DNA from: JALZCH01 sp036387135
Lineage (GTDB): Bacteria; Acidobacteriota; Blastocatellia; Pyrinomonadales; Pyrinomonadaceae
Direction of reading: 5' to 3'
Length of the DNA stretch: 64,000 bases
Assembly (NCBI GenBank): GCA_036387135.1
Contig: DASVUH010000052.1
Location: 1-64,000, forward strand
Below the pieces are notes generated by a model that was given only the letters and a program-made list of their open reading frames with translations, searched no databases and was not told the origin of the DNA. Within the stretch, counting starts at the first letter, position 1. Each line of letters begins with the position of its first letter. This document shows positions 36,206 to 44,291 of this stretch, piece after piece. The position numbers were made by a program, and so were the translations under genes.

Positions 36206-37153
36206 TTATTCTAAATTTTTAGCCTTTGAAAGCAAAGCGCGCGCATTTCTTTGCAATCCCGCGAGCTTGGCGCGTTTCATCGCGCTGCGGCGAAATCGTT
36301 CGACGTATTTTTCGTGTGCAAGATTTGCAATTTCGTTTAAATCGGGCGAAACGTTTCCAATGCGTGGCTCAAACCGTTTTTCTTCGGTCGGTTTTTCAAA
36401 ACGATTCCACGGGCAAACATCCTGACAAACGTCGCAGCCATACAGCCAGCCGTTTAAGTTTTCGGCAATTTCGTCGGAAAGCCGCTCGTCGCGCAGCTCA
36501 ATCGTCTGGTAAGAAATGCAGCGATTTGAATCAATCACGCGCGGCTCGACAATCGCGTTTGTCGGGCAGGCGTCGAGACAAGCCGTGCAGCTTCCGCAAA
36601 AATCCTGCGTTTCCGGCGCGTCGTATTCCAATTCGATGTCGAGCAAAATCTCGCCCAGAAAAACCCAGGAGCCGTATTCGCGCGTGATTAAATTGGAATG
36701 TTTCCCGATCCAGCCCAATCCTGCGCGCTGCGCCCACGCTTTATCCATTATCGGTGCGGTATCAACGCAGATTTTCATGTTAATTGTCGGACTGATCTCT
36801 GTGATGTAAGTTTCGAGACGACGCAATTTTTCTTTCAAGACATCATGATAATCATCGCCCCAGGCGTAACGCGAGACTTTGCCGTTTTCGGGCGAGTCGT
36901 CGTGTTTGTGCGGCGTAAAATAATTGAGTGCGATAGAGATGACCGATTTTGCATTTTCAAGCAAAAGCTGCGGATCAGCGCGTTTCTCAGGCTCGCGTTC
37001 CATCCAGCGCATCTCGGCGTGAAAACCGCGCGCCAACCAATCTTCGAGATATTCGCGCTCGCGCGGCAACGCCTCGGCGCGAGCAACACCGACTTTGTGA
37101 AAGCCGATTTGCAACGCTTTTTCTTTGATTTTTTGTGTGAGAGTTTTTTCCAC
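36206..37153 (-). CDS. queG: epoxyqueuosine reductase QueG
   Basis: Cobalamin-dependent iron-sulfur enzyme for the last step of queuosine tRNA modification. 315 residues. Two ferredoxin-type 4Fe-4S motifs: CGSCTACLDACP at about 183-194 and CDVCQDVCPWN at about 241-251, the family signature. N-terminal GFHKVGVARAEALP also fits. The start at 37153 is GTG, four bases after the preceding oxidoreductase gene's stop; no ATG gives the full N-terminus. The C-terminal HEAT extension of some QueG proteins is absent. Confidence 0.95.
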   Translation of the reverse strand: MEKTLTQKIKEKALQIGFHKVGVARAEALPREREYLEDWLARGFHAEMRWMEREPEKRADPQLLLENAKSVISIALNYFTPHKHDDSPENGKVSRYAWGDDYHDVLKEKLRRLETYITEISPTINMKICVDTAPIMDKAWAQRAGLGWIGKHSNLITREYGSWVFLGEILLDIELEYDAPETQDFCGSCTACLDACPTNAIVEPRVIDSNRCISYQTIELRDERLSDEIAENLNGWLYGCDVCQDVCPWNRFEKPTEEKRFEPRIGNVSPDLNEIANLAHEKYVERFRRSAMKRAKLAGLQRNARALLSKAKNLE

Positions 37154-37156
37154 TCT

Positions 37157-38383
37157 TTAAAAAGGCAAAAAGGCTCTTTTAGCGAGTTTTTGTTTTAAAT
37201 CCGTATAACCCTGGTCGCCGGCGACGAGCTGGCGCAAGGTTTTTCGCACGCCGCCGTGCAGACTGGCAAATTGAATCATTCGTTCGGTGAAAGCTGCGCC
37301 GAAAAAGTTGCCGTAAAAACGGCGGCGCATTTCCGAAGCGCGGCGCAGTTCGCGCCCGAAATCCGCGCGCCACGCCGTTTCGTAATCTTTTTTATTTAAA
37401 AAACAATCGGCAAAAATCTCCGCCGAGCGCAAAGCGTAATAAATTCCTTCGCCCGTCACCGGGTCGGCAAAACCGGCGGCATCGCCAAGCAAAGCCCAAT
37501 TTTCGCCGACTGTTTTTCGATTGTCCAAAGTTTCGGGGGCGAGTCCGGGAATGCGCGCGGCATAGCGTTCCGCTACGGAATTTAGTTGAGCGAGAATTTC
37601 GGAATTTGCCCCGTTGTTTAAATCCTGCCAGATAGTTGCCTGCGGCTCGGTGCGTTGGCGATACCAGCCGAGCATAAAACGCCATAAAAGATCGTCAAGC
37701 CGAGCGTGATCGAAATTATCCTGCGCTGTGGCAATTCCGAATGAAACGTGATCCGGGCGCGGAAAAGCCCATGCGTAACCGGCAAAACCGGGCAAAAACG
37801 CGATGACCGTCGGCGCGTCTCGTTCGTTGTTCGGGAGCGGCGTGCGATAGCCGAAAGCGACTTCCATTTCCGATTTTTCGAGCGCGCCGCTCAATCGTTT
37901 GGCAATCGCACTGTTCGCGCCATCTGCGGCAATCAGAAATGCGCCGCGATATTCGTTTGCATTCCCGCTCGTCGCGTGGCTGCGTAATTTCCACAAGTCA
38001 TTTTCTTCGCCGACAAGCGTGACTTTTTCTTTAATTATAGTTGCGCCCGCTTTTTCCGCTCGCTGAAGCAAAAACGAATCAAACGCCGAGCGTGAATAAA
38101 TCGCAAACGGCTCGTCGAGTTTTAAACGCAGTCGTTTGCCGCTCGGCGCGAAGATTTCCAAATCGTCAATTTGCCGCCCGACGGCTTCGAGAAGCTGCGG
38201 GTACATTTTCAGAGCTTTCGACGTGACGCCGCCGCCGCAGGGTTTTGGCGCATTCGGCACGCGCCCATCAAATAGAGTCACGTTTGCTCCGTTGCGAGCC
38301 AAAATCTCGGCTGCAAACGAACCAGCCGGACCCGCGCCGACAATCAAAACTTCCGAATTTGAAATTTGAGATTTCAAAGCCAT
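37157..38383 (-). CDS. geranylgeranyl reductase family FAD oxidoreductase
   Basis: FAD protein of the GGR/FixC class, 408 residues. FAD-binding Rossmann motif VLIVGAGPAGSFAAEILAR at about 12-30. CGGGVTSKAL at about 49-58 is the family motif with the conserved Cys. The second FAD motif is WALLGDAAGFADPVTGEGIY (about 288-307). Members reduce isoprenoid chains of lipids or quinones. The first residues MALKSQISNSE are encoded by 7-base repeats, which may have replaced the native N-terminus. Downstream of it is queG; upstream is a second FAD gene of related type. Confidence 0.85.
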   Translation of the reverse strand: MALKSQISNSEVLIVGAGPAGSFAAEILARNGANVTLFDGRVPNAPKPCGGGVTSKALKMYPQLLEAVGRQIDDLEIFAPSGKRLRLKLDEPFAIYSRSAFDSFLLQRAEKAGATIIKEKVTLVGEENDLWKLRSHATSGNANEYRGAFLIAADGANSAIAKRLSGALEKSEMEVAFGYRTPLPNNERDAPTVIAFLPGFAGYAWAFPRPDHVSFGIATAQDNFDHARLDDLLWRFMLGWYRQRTEPQATIWQDLNNGANSEILAQLNSVAERYAARIPGLAPETLDNRKTVGENWALLGDAAGFADPVTGEGIYYALRSAEIFADCFLNKKDYETAWRADFGRELRRASEMRRRFYGNFFGAAFTERMIQFASLHGGVRKTLRQLVAGDQGYTDLKQKLAKRAFLPF

Positions 38384-38395
38384 TTCAAAATTTGA
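38355..38395. repeat. 7-base repeats over the start of the GGR-like gene
   Basis: GAATTTG AAATTTG AGATTTC AAAGCCA TTTCAAA with an approximate period of 7 and partial self-complementarity (AAATTTGAGATTT / TTTCAAAATTT). It includes the ATG of the GGR-like gene (38383). More diverged than the other sites. Confidence 0.6.
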
Positions 38396-38487
38396 TTGTA
38401 GCTTAAAACAGAAGCGTGAGAGCGAATTCGGATAACGAGAACCGGAAATGTACTTTAAAAAGCAGATTTTATCGGATTAAGAAAAGA

Positions 38488-39678
38488 TTAAGTTTGCCGG
38501 GTTGCGCGAGCCAGAAAAAAGCGCGCCGAATTGCTCAAACTCAAAGCGTAAATGGCTGTCGCCGCAAGATTGGGAACAAACGCCGCACGCCGCAAAACGG
38601 AACAAACACGCAGACGACGCGAAAATTTCGCTTGATGCAGATTTTGATAAACGGCGGAAATTTTCTCGAAATCGGGAAAATTTTCGGCAATCACGCGCAC
38701 GACAATTTCCGCCGATTCGAGCGCCATCAGCATTCCGCTGCCGGTAAAAGGATCAATAAACGCTCCCGCATCACCGATTGCCAGCATTCGCTCGGCGGGC
38801 GCAAGATTTTTTCTGCCGAAACTGTCAACCGAAACCGCCAGCCAATCGTGCGCCGTTTCAGCCGTTTCCATCATTTCGGCGGCGCGGCGGTTTTTAAAAA
38901 CAACTTCGCGGACAATTCGGTCGGGGTTTCCGTTAAATTTGCGAACAACGCGCGCGTCTATCAAAAAACAATGATTCGCCAATCCGTTTTCAACCCGGTT
39001 CAAGCCGCCGTAACCGCCCGGAAAAAAATAAATTTCGCATCGTCCCCGCTCGATTCTTGAGTTTCGCAAATGCGCCTTAAAACCAACCAGCCTAGTGCGG
39101 ATTGCGGATTGCGGATTGCGGATTGTTTTTTGGACTTTAAATTTTTTGGCTAGATTTGCCAAAACTGCGGGGCGACCGCTCGCGTCAATCGTAAAATCTG
39201 CGGTGATTTCAACTTTCTCACCGTTATTCGTTTTCGCCGTTACCCCGCAAATCTCGCCGTTTTCCTCCAAAAGCCCGGTTACCTGCGTTTCCTCTAAAAC
39301 TTCAACTCCCAAATTCTTGGCGCGTTTGAGCAGACGAAAATCCATTTCGGCGCGGCTGATTCCAAGTGCTGAGCCGCCCGTAGAAAACCATGCGCTCGGA
39401 ACCGCGACGCTGCGACCTTTTGGCGCGAAAAAAACGGTTTCGGTTAACCGCGCACCACCCGCCGCGAGCATTTCGTCCAAAACTCCGAGTTGACGGAAAT
39501 GTTCCAAACATTCGGGCGAAACAAATTCCCCGCACAATTTTTGTCGCGGAAAACGCTCGCGCTCGATCAAACAAACTTGAAAACCGCTTTGCACCAGACG
39601 TATCGCTGCGCTCGCGCCTGCCACCGCGCCGCCGACAATAACGATTTTGGATTTTGGATTTTGGACTTTGGATTTCAT
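38488..39678 (-). CDS. FAD-dependent oxidoreductase (GGR/FixC/halogenase superfamily)
   Basis: 396 residues. Rossmann motif IVIVGGAVAGASAAIRLVQS at about 12-31, LCGEFVSPE at about 49-57, second FAD motif MLAIGDAGAFIDPFTGSGML at about 285-304. Overlaps the methyltransferase gene by ATGA (39675-39678), so they are translated together. In other bacteria this gene trio (oxidoreductase, methyltransferase, SRPBCC protein) is often found in small lipid or polyketide loci; no polyketide synthase is visible here. The N-terminal MKSKVQNPKSK and an internal stretch (about 185-196, IRNPQSAIRTRL) come from 7-base repeats. Confidence 0.85.
   Translation of the reverse strand: MKSKVQNPKSKIVIVGGAVAGASAAIRLVQSGFQVCLIERERFPRQKLCGEFVSPECLEHFRQLGVLDEMLAAGGARLTETVFFAPKGRSVAVPSAWFSTGGSALGISRAEMDFRLLKRAKNLGVEVLEETQVTGLLEENGEICGVTAKTNNGEKVEITADFTIDASGRPAVLANLAKKFKVQKTIRNPQSAIRTRLVGFKAHLRNSRIERGRCEIYFFPGGYGGLNRVENGLANHCFLIDARVVRKFNGNPDRIVREVVFKNRRAAEMMETAETAHDWLAVSVDSFGRKNLAPAERMLAIGDAGAFIDPFTGSGMLMALESAEIVVRVIAENFPDFEKISAVYQNLHQAKFSRRLRVCSVLRRAAFVPNLAATAIYALSLSNSARFFLARATRQT
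39097..39124. repeat. four exact 7-base repeats inside the FAD gene
   Basis: GCGGATT x4 in 39097-39124, followed by diverged TTTTTTGGACTTT sequence. In frame; a unit change would shift the frame and truncate the enzyme about half way. Confidence 0.92.
39643..39677. repeat. 7-base repeats at the FAD gene start
   Basis: GATTTTG x3, GACTTTG, GATTTCA in strict period 7 (39643-39677). It supplies the first dozen codons of the oxidoreductase, two bases of its start codon and the stop codon of the overlapping methyltransferase gene. Confidence 0.92.
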
Positions 39679-40382
39679 TTTTGTCGGGCGTCGCCTTGTA
39701 AAACTAATCGCGCGGGAAAATGTTTTGTGACCGAGACTTTATCGAGTCCGGCTTGTTTGCCCAGATGTTCCAATTCTTCCGGCACGAACGAACGCAAAAT
39801 AGAAAGCGCGCCGTCGTGGCGCACGAGGCGGTTGTGCAGGAAAATCTTACCGATTGTGGTGTAAAAAAAATAAGCGCGGCGGTCGCGATGCAAATCAATT
39901 GCAAAGATTTTCCGGCGGGCGACTCGCATCATTTCGCGTAAGATTTCAATTACTTTTTCATCCGCGAAATGATGCGTAAAAAGCGAGCAAATTGCATAAT
40001 CAAAAGAATTGTCGGTGAATGGAAGCGAAAGCGCGTTGCTGCGAATCGAGCGAATTTCAGCAAAGTCTTTCGATTCTTCCCGAATCGCCTCAGCCGAACG
40101 ACGATTTAATTCCAAACCGCAGAGCTGCGATTTTCTGTCGCTTTTCCGGGCAAATTTCGCAATTACGCGCAACAGCTCGCCCGAACCCGCGCCGACATCC
40201 AAAACGGAAAATCGCTTTAAGTTTTCCCGTTGAATTTCACCCAAAAGAGTTTCTTCGAGCGCGCGCTTGTCGCCGAGCCAGCGATTTATCCGGCGCAATT
40301 CGCGCAGACAGCCCTCGTATTCCTCCGGCGTATATTCGCCGGTGTCCATCAATTCAAGCTCGCTGCTGCGCGTTTCAAACAT
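39675..40382 (-). CDS. class I SAM-dependent methyltransferase
   Basis: 235 residues. SAM-binding motif I VLDVGAGSGELLRV at about 60-73, the acidic end of strand 2 in LCGLELNRR, and motif post-I/IV in FDYAICSLFTHHF (about 127-139). The HHF after motif IV resembles UbiE/Coq5-like lipid methyltransferases. Substrate unknown. Coupled to the following FAD oxidoreductase by ATGA overlap, and 26 bases after the SRPBCC gene. A methylated lipid or quinone-like product is plausible but inferred. Confidence 0.85.
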   Translation of the reverse strand: MFETRSSELELMDTGEYTPEEYEGCLRELRRINRWLGDKRALEETLLGEIQRENLKRFSVLDVGAGSGELLRVIAKFARKSDRKSQLCGLELNRRSAEAIREESKDFAEIRSIRSNALSLPFTDNSFDYAICSLFTHHFADEKVIEILREMMRVARRKIFAIDLHRDRRAYFFYTTIGKIFLHNRLVRHDGALSILRSFVPEELEHLGKQAGLDKVSVTKHFPARLVLQGDARQK

Positions 40383-40408
40383 GAAAACAGAATAACATCA
40401 GGTGACGG

Positions 40409-40879
40409 TTAAATTTTCGCCGCATTTGTCCGCAAAATTTCGGCGACCGCGCGGTTGCGAAAATCGAAAATATAATTTAATTCTTTTTTCACCAGAAAAT
40501 GCGCGATGTCGCCCAGCGGCTCCAGCGGCAGGCGATAACGCACTTCGTCGTCAATTTGAGTCGCGCCGTCGGGTAAAGCGGTGAAAGTGTGGCGGTGAAT
40601 CCATTGTTTATAAGGGCTTTTGCGAGCTTCGTCAACAAATTCAAAAGGCGGACGCCAAACCGAAATCACGGTTCGCCAAATCAAAGGCAAACCTCGCAAT
40701 CTTAATTTGTAATCAATTAAAGCGCCTTGTTTGATGTCAATCGGCTGCGGCGTGATGATGTGAAAATTTAACTGCGGCGGCGTGATGCGCTCCAGATTTC
40801 CGGCGTCGGCGAAAAACGCGAAAACGCGCTCGCGCGGAAGATTCAAGGTCAAAGACCTTTTCAAAATGTGTTCTGCCAT
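40409..40879 (-). CDS. SRPBCC family protein (ligand-binding START-like fold)
   Basis: 156 residues. Helix-grip fold similar to polyketide cyclase/coenzyme Q-binding proteins: NLPRERVFAFFADAGNLERI (about 14-33), LPLIWRTVISVWRPPFEFV (about 64-82), and a C-terminal long helix. Carries a bound hydrophobic ligand or catalyses a simple cyclisation in related proteins. First gene of the leftward trio with the methyltransferase and FAD oxidoreductase. ATG at 40879. Confidence 0.82.
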   Translation of the reverse strand: MAEHILKRSLTLNLPRERVFAFFADAGNLERITPPQLNFHIITPQPIDIKQGALIDYKLRLRGLPLIWRTVISVWRPPFEFVDEARKSPYKQWIHRHTFTALPDGATQIDDEVRYRLPLEPLGDIAHFLVKKELNYIFDFRNRAVAEILRTNAAKI

Positions 40880-40950
40880 TTCCCCTAACCCTTGCTCGTA
40901 AATTTGATACCGATTAAATCTAATCTATCAGATCGAAATAAAAATGAATC

Positions 40951-41033
40951 AAACTATCAACTGTAAACTATCAACTATGAACTATTTTGCAATGCAGTAC
41001 AGTTTATAGTTGATAGTTTACAGTTGATAGTTT
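40951..41033. repeat. 33-base near-perfect hairpin of 7-base repeats
   Basis: Left arm 40951-40983 (AACTATC AACTGTA AACTATC AACTATG AACT) and right arm 41001-41033 are reverse complements with one mismatch, loop 17 bases. It starts 10 bases after the VWFA gene stop on the minus strand and could terminate it, but it has no T-run. Confidence 0.93.
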
Positions 41034-41043
41034 CACTTCTCCG

Positions 41044-42027
41044 TTAAGATTTCGGTTTGCGCGGCGCGTTGTAGCCTTTGCGCGAGCGAACCGTTGTGCC
41101 GGGGCGCGCGACTTTGACTTCGATTGCGTGCCATTTGCCGTCCGGCGCGAGATTTTTCGGCTCATAACCGATTGTGTAAACCGTTCCAAGCTCCTGCGCG
41201 ATTTGTCGAAAAGCCTCGCGCAGAGCTTCGCCGCCCGCGACTGGAACAAATCGCCCGCCGCTTTTTTCGGCAAAGGCTTTCAGAGCGTTGACGCTTTTCA
41301 AACGCTCCATTCGGGCGTTCGAGCCGCCGGAAGTCATGGTTGCGCCGCCCGGTCCGAAATCAATCGCCGACATATCAACCGTGTAAATTACGGCGTTGAC
41401 GGCGAGCGCAGCTTTTAAGGCTTTTGCCTGCGAGGCTTTGCTCAGAGTGTCCGCGCCGTCGGACAAAACGACAATGGCGCGCCGCGTTTCCTCGCGGTCG
41501 GCGAGCGCTTTGGCGGCTTCGATAACAGCGTCGTTTAAAACGGTCATTCCTTTGCCTTTGAGTCCGAAAGCCGTCGGATGAAGGTCGCGCGACGACGAAA
41601 ATTCCTGAATTTGATTGATTTCCGAATCGAAATTGTAAACGGCAGCCGAATCTTTCGAGCGCAGATTTTCCAGAAACTTAATTCCGGCGCTCCGTGCCAG
41701 AGCGATGCGCGCTTCCATGCTGCCCGAAGTGTCGAGCAAAACGACTGCCGCAAACGGCGCTTCTTCCGCAGTAAAAATCGAATCAAGGCTCGTAATATCC
41801 TGCTCGACGCCGTTGTCGAACAGTTTGAAATCGGCGCGTTTTAAACCCGTCACGGAATTTCCTTTAAAGTCTGTGACGGCGACGTTTAAAACGACGAGAT
41901 TAGTGTCAACTTTGATTACATCGTCTTCGTCATCGGTTTTATTTTGGGCGACGACGGCGATTTGCAAAAACAAAATCGCCGCCAGAAAAATGAACGGGCG
42001 GCGAAAATCAAATCTTTCAAATTTCAT
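41044..42027 (-). CDS. VWFA-related protein of the acidobacterial type
   Basis: 327 residues, secreted (signal peptide about 1-28, ending AVVAQ). Family hallmark of Acidobacteriota: a short N-terminal domain with LVVLNVAVTDFKGNSVTGL (about 44-62) and FKLFDNGVEQDI, then a von Willebrand A domain with MIDAS VVLLDTSGSMEARIAL (about 95-110) and VVLSDGADTLS (about 186-196), and the ending RKGYNAP. Binds a metal-dependent partner; precise role unknown. Last gene of a leftward operon with two small secreted proteins (gaps 18 and 17 bases). Confidence 0.88.
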   Translation of the reverse strand: MKFERFDFRRPFIFLAAILFLQIAVVAQNKTDDEDDVIKVDTNLVVLNVAVTDFKGNSVTGLKRADFKLFDNGVEQDITSLDSIFTAEEAPFAAVVLLDTSGSMEARIALARSAGIKFLENLRSKDSAAVYNFDSEINQIQEFSSSRDLHPTAFGLKGKGMTVLNDAVIEAAKALADREETRRAIVVLSDGADTLSKASQAKALKAALAVNAVIYTVDMSAIDFGPGGATMTSGGSNARMERLKSVNALKAFAEKSGGRFVPVAGGEALREAFRQIAQELGTVYTIGYEPKNLAPDGKWHAIEVKVARPGTTVRSRKGYNAPRKPKS

Positions 42028-42045
42028 TTCTCAAATCTAAATGGA

Positions 42046-42612
42046 TTAGCGCGGAGCGCGGCGAATAAAATTAATCAGTTCGAGCAATTCGTTGGCGTTG
42101 TTAATCGAATCGGCTGAAACGGTATAGCGCGAAGACGTTTTCACCGATTCGCTTAAATCGGCACCGATTTCGGCGAGCTTTGTCACAGCTTCGGCGATTG
42201 TCGCGGGATTGCTTTCGGGCGTTTCGTAGTTGTCATCTTTTTTGTCATCATCCGAGCCGCCCATATTTTTGCGGATTTTTTTGACGACTTTTTCAAGCTG
42301 ATTCAATTTATCCAACTCCCGAACAACCGCGCCCGATTCGGAAAAAGAGCGGCTGATCTGCTCGGTCAATCGAGCGACTTCCGCGCCGCGCTCGACAAAT
42401 TCGGCGTGTTCTTTTTCTTCGGCGCGGATCCTCATTTTCATCAGATTTTCGAGCATCGGATCGCCGGGCGAATACGTTTTTTCGGGGCGCTCGGTTGCGT
42501 CCGGCAAATTATTTTTTATATCGGTTTGCGACTGCGGGCGCTGGGCGAACGCCGCTTCGACGCCCCAAGCGGGCGTTAAGACGAGTGCGAAAAAAACGAT
42601 GCGTAAAAACAT
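42046..42612 (-). CDS. hypothetical secreted helical protein
   Basis: 188 residues, signal peptide about 1-23 (ending AAFAQ). The rest is charged and helical, with a coiled-coil-like stretch at about 60-115 (EKEHAEFVERGAEVARLTEQ, then KLNQLEKVVKKIRKN) and an acidic linker SDDDKKDDNYE. I recognise no domain. Located between the 220-residue secreted protein and the VWFA gene, so the three may work together at the envelope. Confidence 0.7.
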   Translation of the reverse strand: MFLRIVFFALVLTPAWGVEAAFAQRPQSQTDIKNNLPDATERPEKTYSPGDPMLENLMKMRIRAEEKEHAEFVERGAEVARLTEQISRSFSESGAVVRELDKLNQLEKVVKKIRKNMGGSDDDKKDDNYETPESNPATIAEAVTKLAEIGADLSESVKTSSRYTVSADSINNANELLELINFIRRAPR

Positions 42613-42629
42613 AATCAGACTTTTAATAT

Positions 42630-43292
42630 TTATGGTTGTTCAGCCGGTTTCGGCACTTCGTTCGGTGCTTTGCCCGTGACGCGCTCAACCATTGCGTTCA
42701 AAAAGCCCTGCTCGACTTCGCCGCTGCTTTCGAGCGTCAGCCAGTTTGCTCCCATCGGAGTTTCCGTGCGTCCTTCGACTTTTGCCGTCACATTGACGTT
42801 GTTGTTCGTGCCGTCAATTGATTGCACCTCGACGCGCAAAGTATAGCGACCGCGCGTCCAGCCGGTATCAATATCTTCTCTCGGAATGTTGGCGTAGCGC
42901 ATCAGTTGCGAGCCGGAAATGACCGCTCCTTTCGCAAAAGTGTAAGGCTGCGAAACGACGATTCCATCGGATGGGCGCGAAGCGGCTTCGTCAACCGTCA
43001 AGCCTTGTTCGCGCATCAAGTCGGCGATTGTCCGCAGCAAAATATCGCGTTTTGAAGGCATTCTGTAAGGATTGCTCAAGATTACGCGATCGGGCGTTTT
43101 GCCCGCACCGAAGTCGAATCCGCGTCCTGTGCCGGTATCTCGGCGATTGCCGTTGTCGGTCGGACCCTGATTGGTGCTGATGTCTCGAATCTGCTTGTTT
43201 TGTGTATCAATACCTTTGCCTTGAGCGTACGAAAAAGAAACGCTCGCCGCAAAAGCGATGAGAACTGCCGCCAACGAAAATAACCGATTCAT
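42630..43292 (-). CDS. hypothetical secreted protein
   Basis: 220 residues from the ATG at 43292, which has GGAGG 5 bases upstream. The longer track start at 43361 adds 23 residues without SD. Signal peptide ends VSFSYAQ (about residue 23). The mature part has a low-complexity Gly/Arg/Asp stretch (about 35-58), then a compact mixed domain (about 60-205) with WTRGRYTLRVEVQSI and GANWLTLESSGEVEQGFL. No family recognised. First gene of the VWFA operon. Confidence 0.72.
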   Translation of the reverse strand: MNRLFSLAAVLIAFAASVSFSYAQGKGIDTQNKQIRDISTNQGPTDNGNRRDTGTGRGFDFGAGKTPDRVILSNPYRMPSKRDILLRTIADLMREQGLTVDEAASRPSDGIVVSQPYTFAKGAVISGSQLMRYANIPREDIDTGWTRGRYTLRVEVQSIDGTNNNVNVTAKVEGRTETPMGANWLTLESSGEVEQGFLNAMVERVTGKAPNEVPKPAEQP

Positions 43293-43510
43293 AAATCCTC
43301 CGATAATACCGAACGTTTGTGCGATGTGCGGGCAAGCCGAAAGGCTGTCCGCCAAACTCAAAAATTAACACTTTCAAAGGGGCAAAATCAAAAAAACTTT
43401 ATGACGGCAAAATTGAAATAAAAAACATTTACGGTTCGGCTTTCATTTGCGGGAACAATATTTGCAAATAGCGAAAAATCAGAGAGTTTTCCGGGAACAA
43501 GGGGAAATAA

Positions 43511-44203
43511 ATGGACGCTTGCGCTGCACGATCTTTTTCACGAACAAAAACAAAGCCCACCGTTTTTCTCTGGATTGAATGGGCGCTGCTTTTCATCGCA
43601 ACGCCGCTCGCGCTTCGCATTTTTTGGAAGCCGAGCTTGTTTTTTGTCTCGCTTCTGGTAGGAACGATCACGGTTTTCGTCTGGCTGTTGTGTCTCAGAA
43701 AATTCGATTGCAAACAGTTTTGGCGCGGAGTCAGCACGCGGGGCGAATGGCGGCAGCTTAAAAAGATATTTTTGCGATTCGGGGTTTGCTCGGCGTTGAT
43801 TACGGCGCTGGTTTTCTTTGCGTTCCCCGATAATCTTTTCAATTTTCCGATTGAACGTCCGTTAGTTTGGGCAAGCGTAATGTTTCTTTATCCGCTGCTT
43901 TCGGTTTATCCGCAGGAATTGATTTACCGCGCGTTTTTCTTTGAGCGGTATCGAAAACTTTTTCCGAGCAGTTGGGCGACTGTGCTGTCGAGTGCGATAG
44001 TTTTCGGGCTGGTTCACATTATTTTTCAAAACCCGATTGCGGTTATTTTAACACTCGTCGGCGGAGTTTTCTTTGCCGAAACTTACGCGCGCACACGCTC
44101 TTTGCGGCTCGTCTGGCTCGAACACGCGCTTTACGGCTGTTTGATTTTTACCATTGGACTCGGCGAATTTTTCTACCACGCCAGCGTTCCGGCGCAGCAG
44201 TAG
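43511..44203 (+). CDS. CPBP family intramembrane metalloprotease
   Basis: 230 residues, six to eight hydrophobic segments. Abi/CPBP (Rce1-like) motifs: QELIYRAFFFERY at about 137-149 (the EExxxR motif with Gln for the first Glu), and FGLVHIIFQNP at about 167-177 for the FxxxH motif. In characterised relatives these glutamates and histidines form the active site. The Gln substitution is common in one subgroup and may not abolish activity. SD AAGGGG before the ATG at 43511. Stands alone ahead of the polysaccharide genes. Confidence 0.85.
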   Translation: MDACAARSFSRTKTKPTVFLWIEWALLFIATPLALRIFWKPSLFFVSLLVGTITVFVWLLCLRKFDCKQFWRGVSTRGEWRQLKKIFLRFGVCSALITALVFFAFPDNLFNFPIERPLVWASVMFLYPLLSVYPQELIYRAFFFERYRKLFPSSWATVLSSAIVFGLVHIIFQNPIAVILTLVGGVFFAETYARTRSLRLVWLEHALYGCLIFTIGLGEFFYHASVPAQQ

Positions 44204-44291
44204 TGAAAATCAAATTATCGAAAGTAAAAATGCGCGCTGCGCTTGCTTTCGGTTTTCAAATCTAATAACTTGCAACTTTATAAAAGTTGCC

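Noticed and set aside
39097..39124. Possible CRISPR array
   Set aside because: Units are 7 bases without unique spacers of 30 or more bases, and no cas genes are present in the window.
43429..43842. 137-codon leftward ORF opposite the CPBP gene
   Set aside because: Antisense to a well supported membrane protease; its product has no domain.
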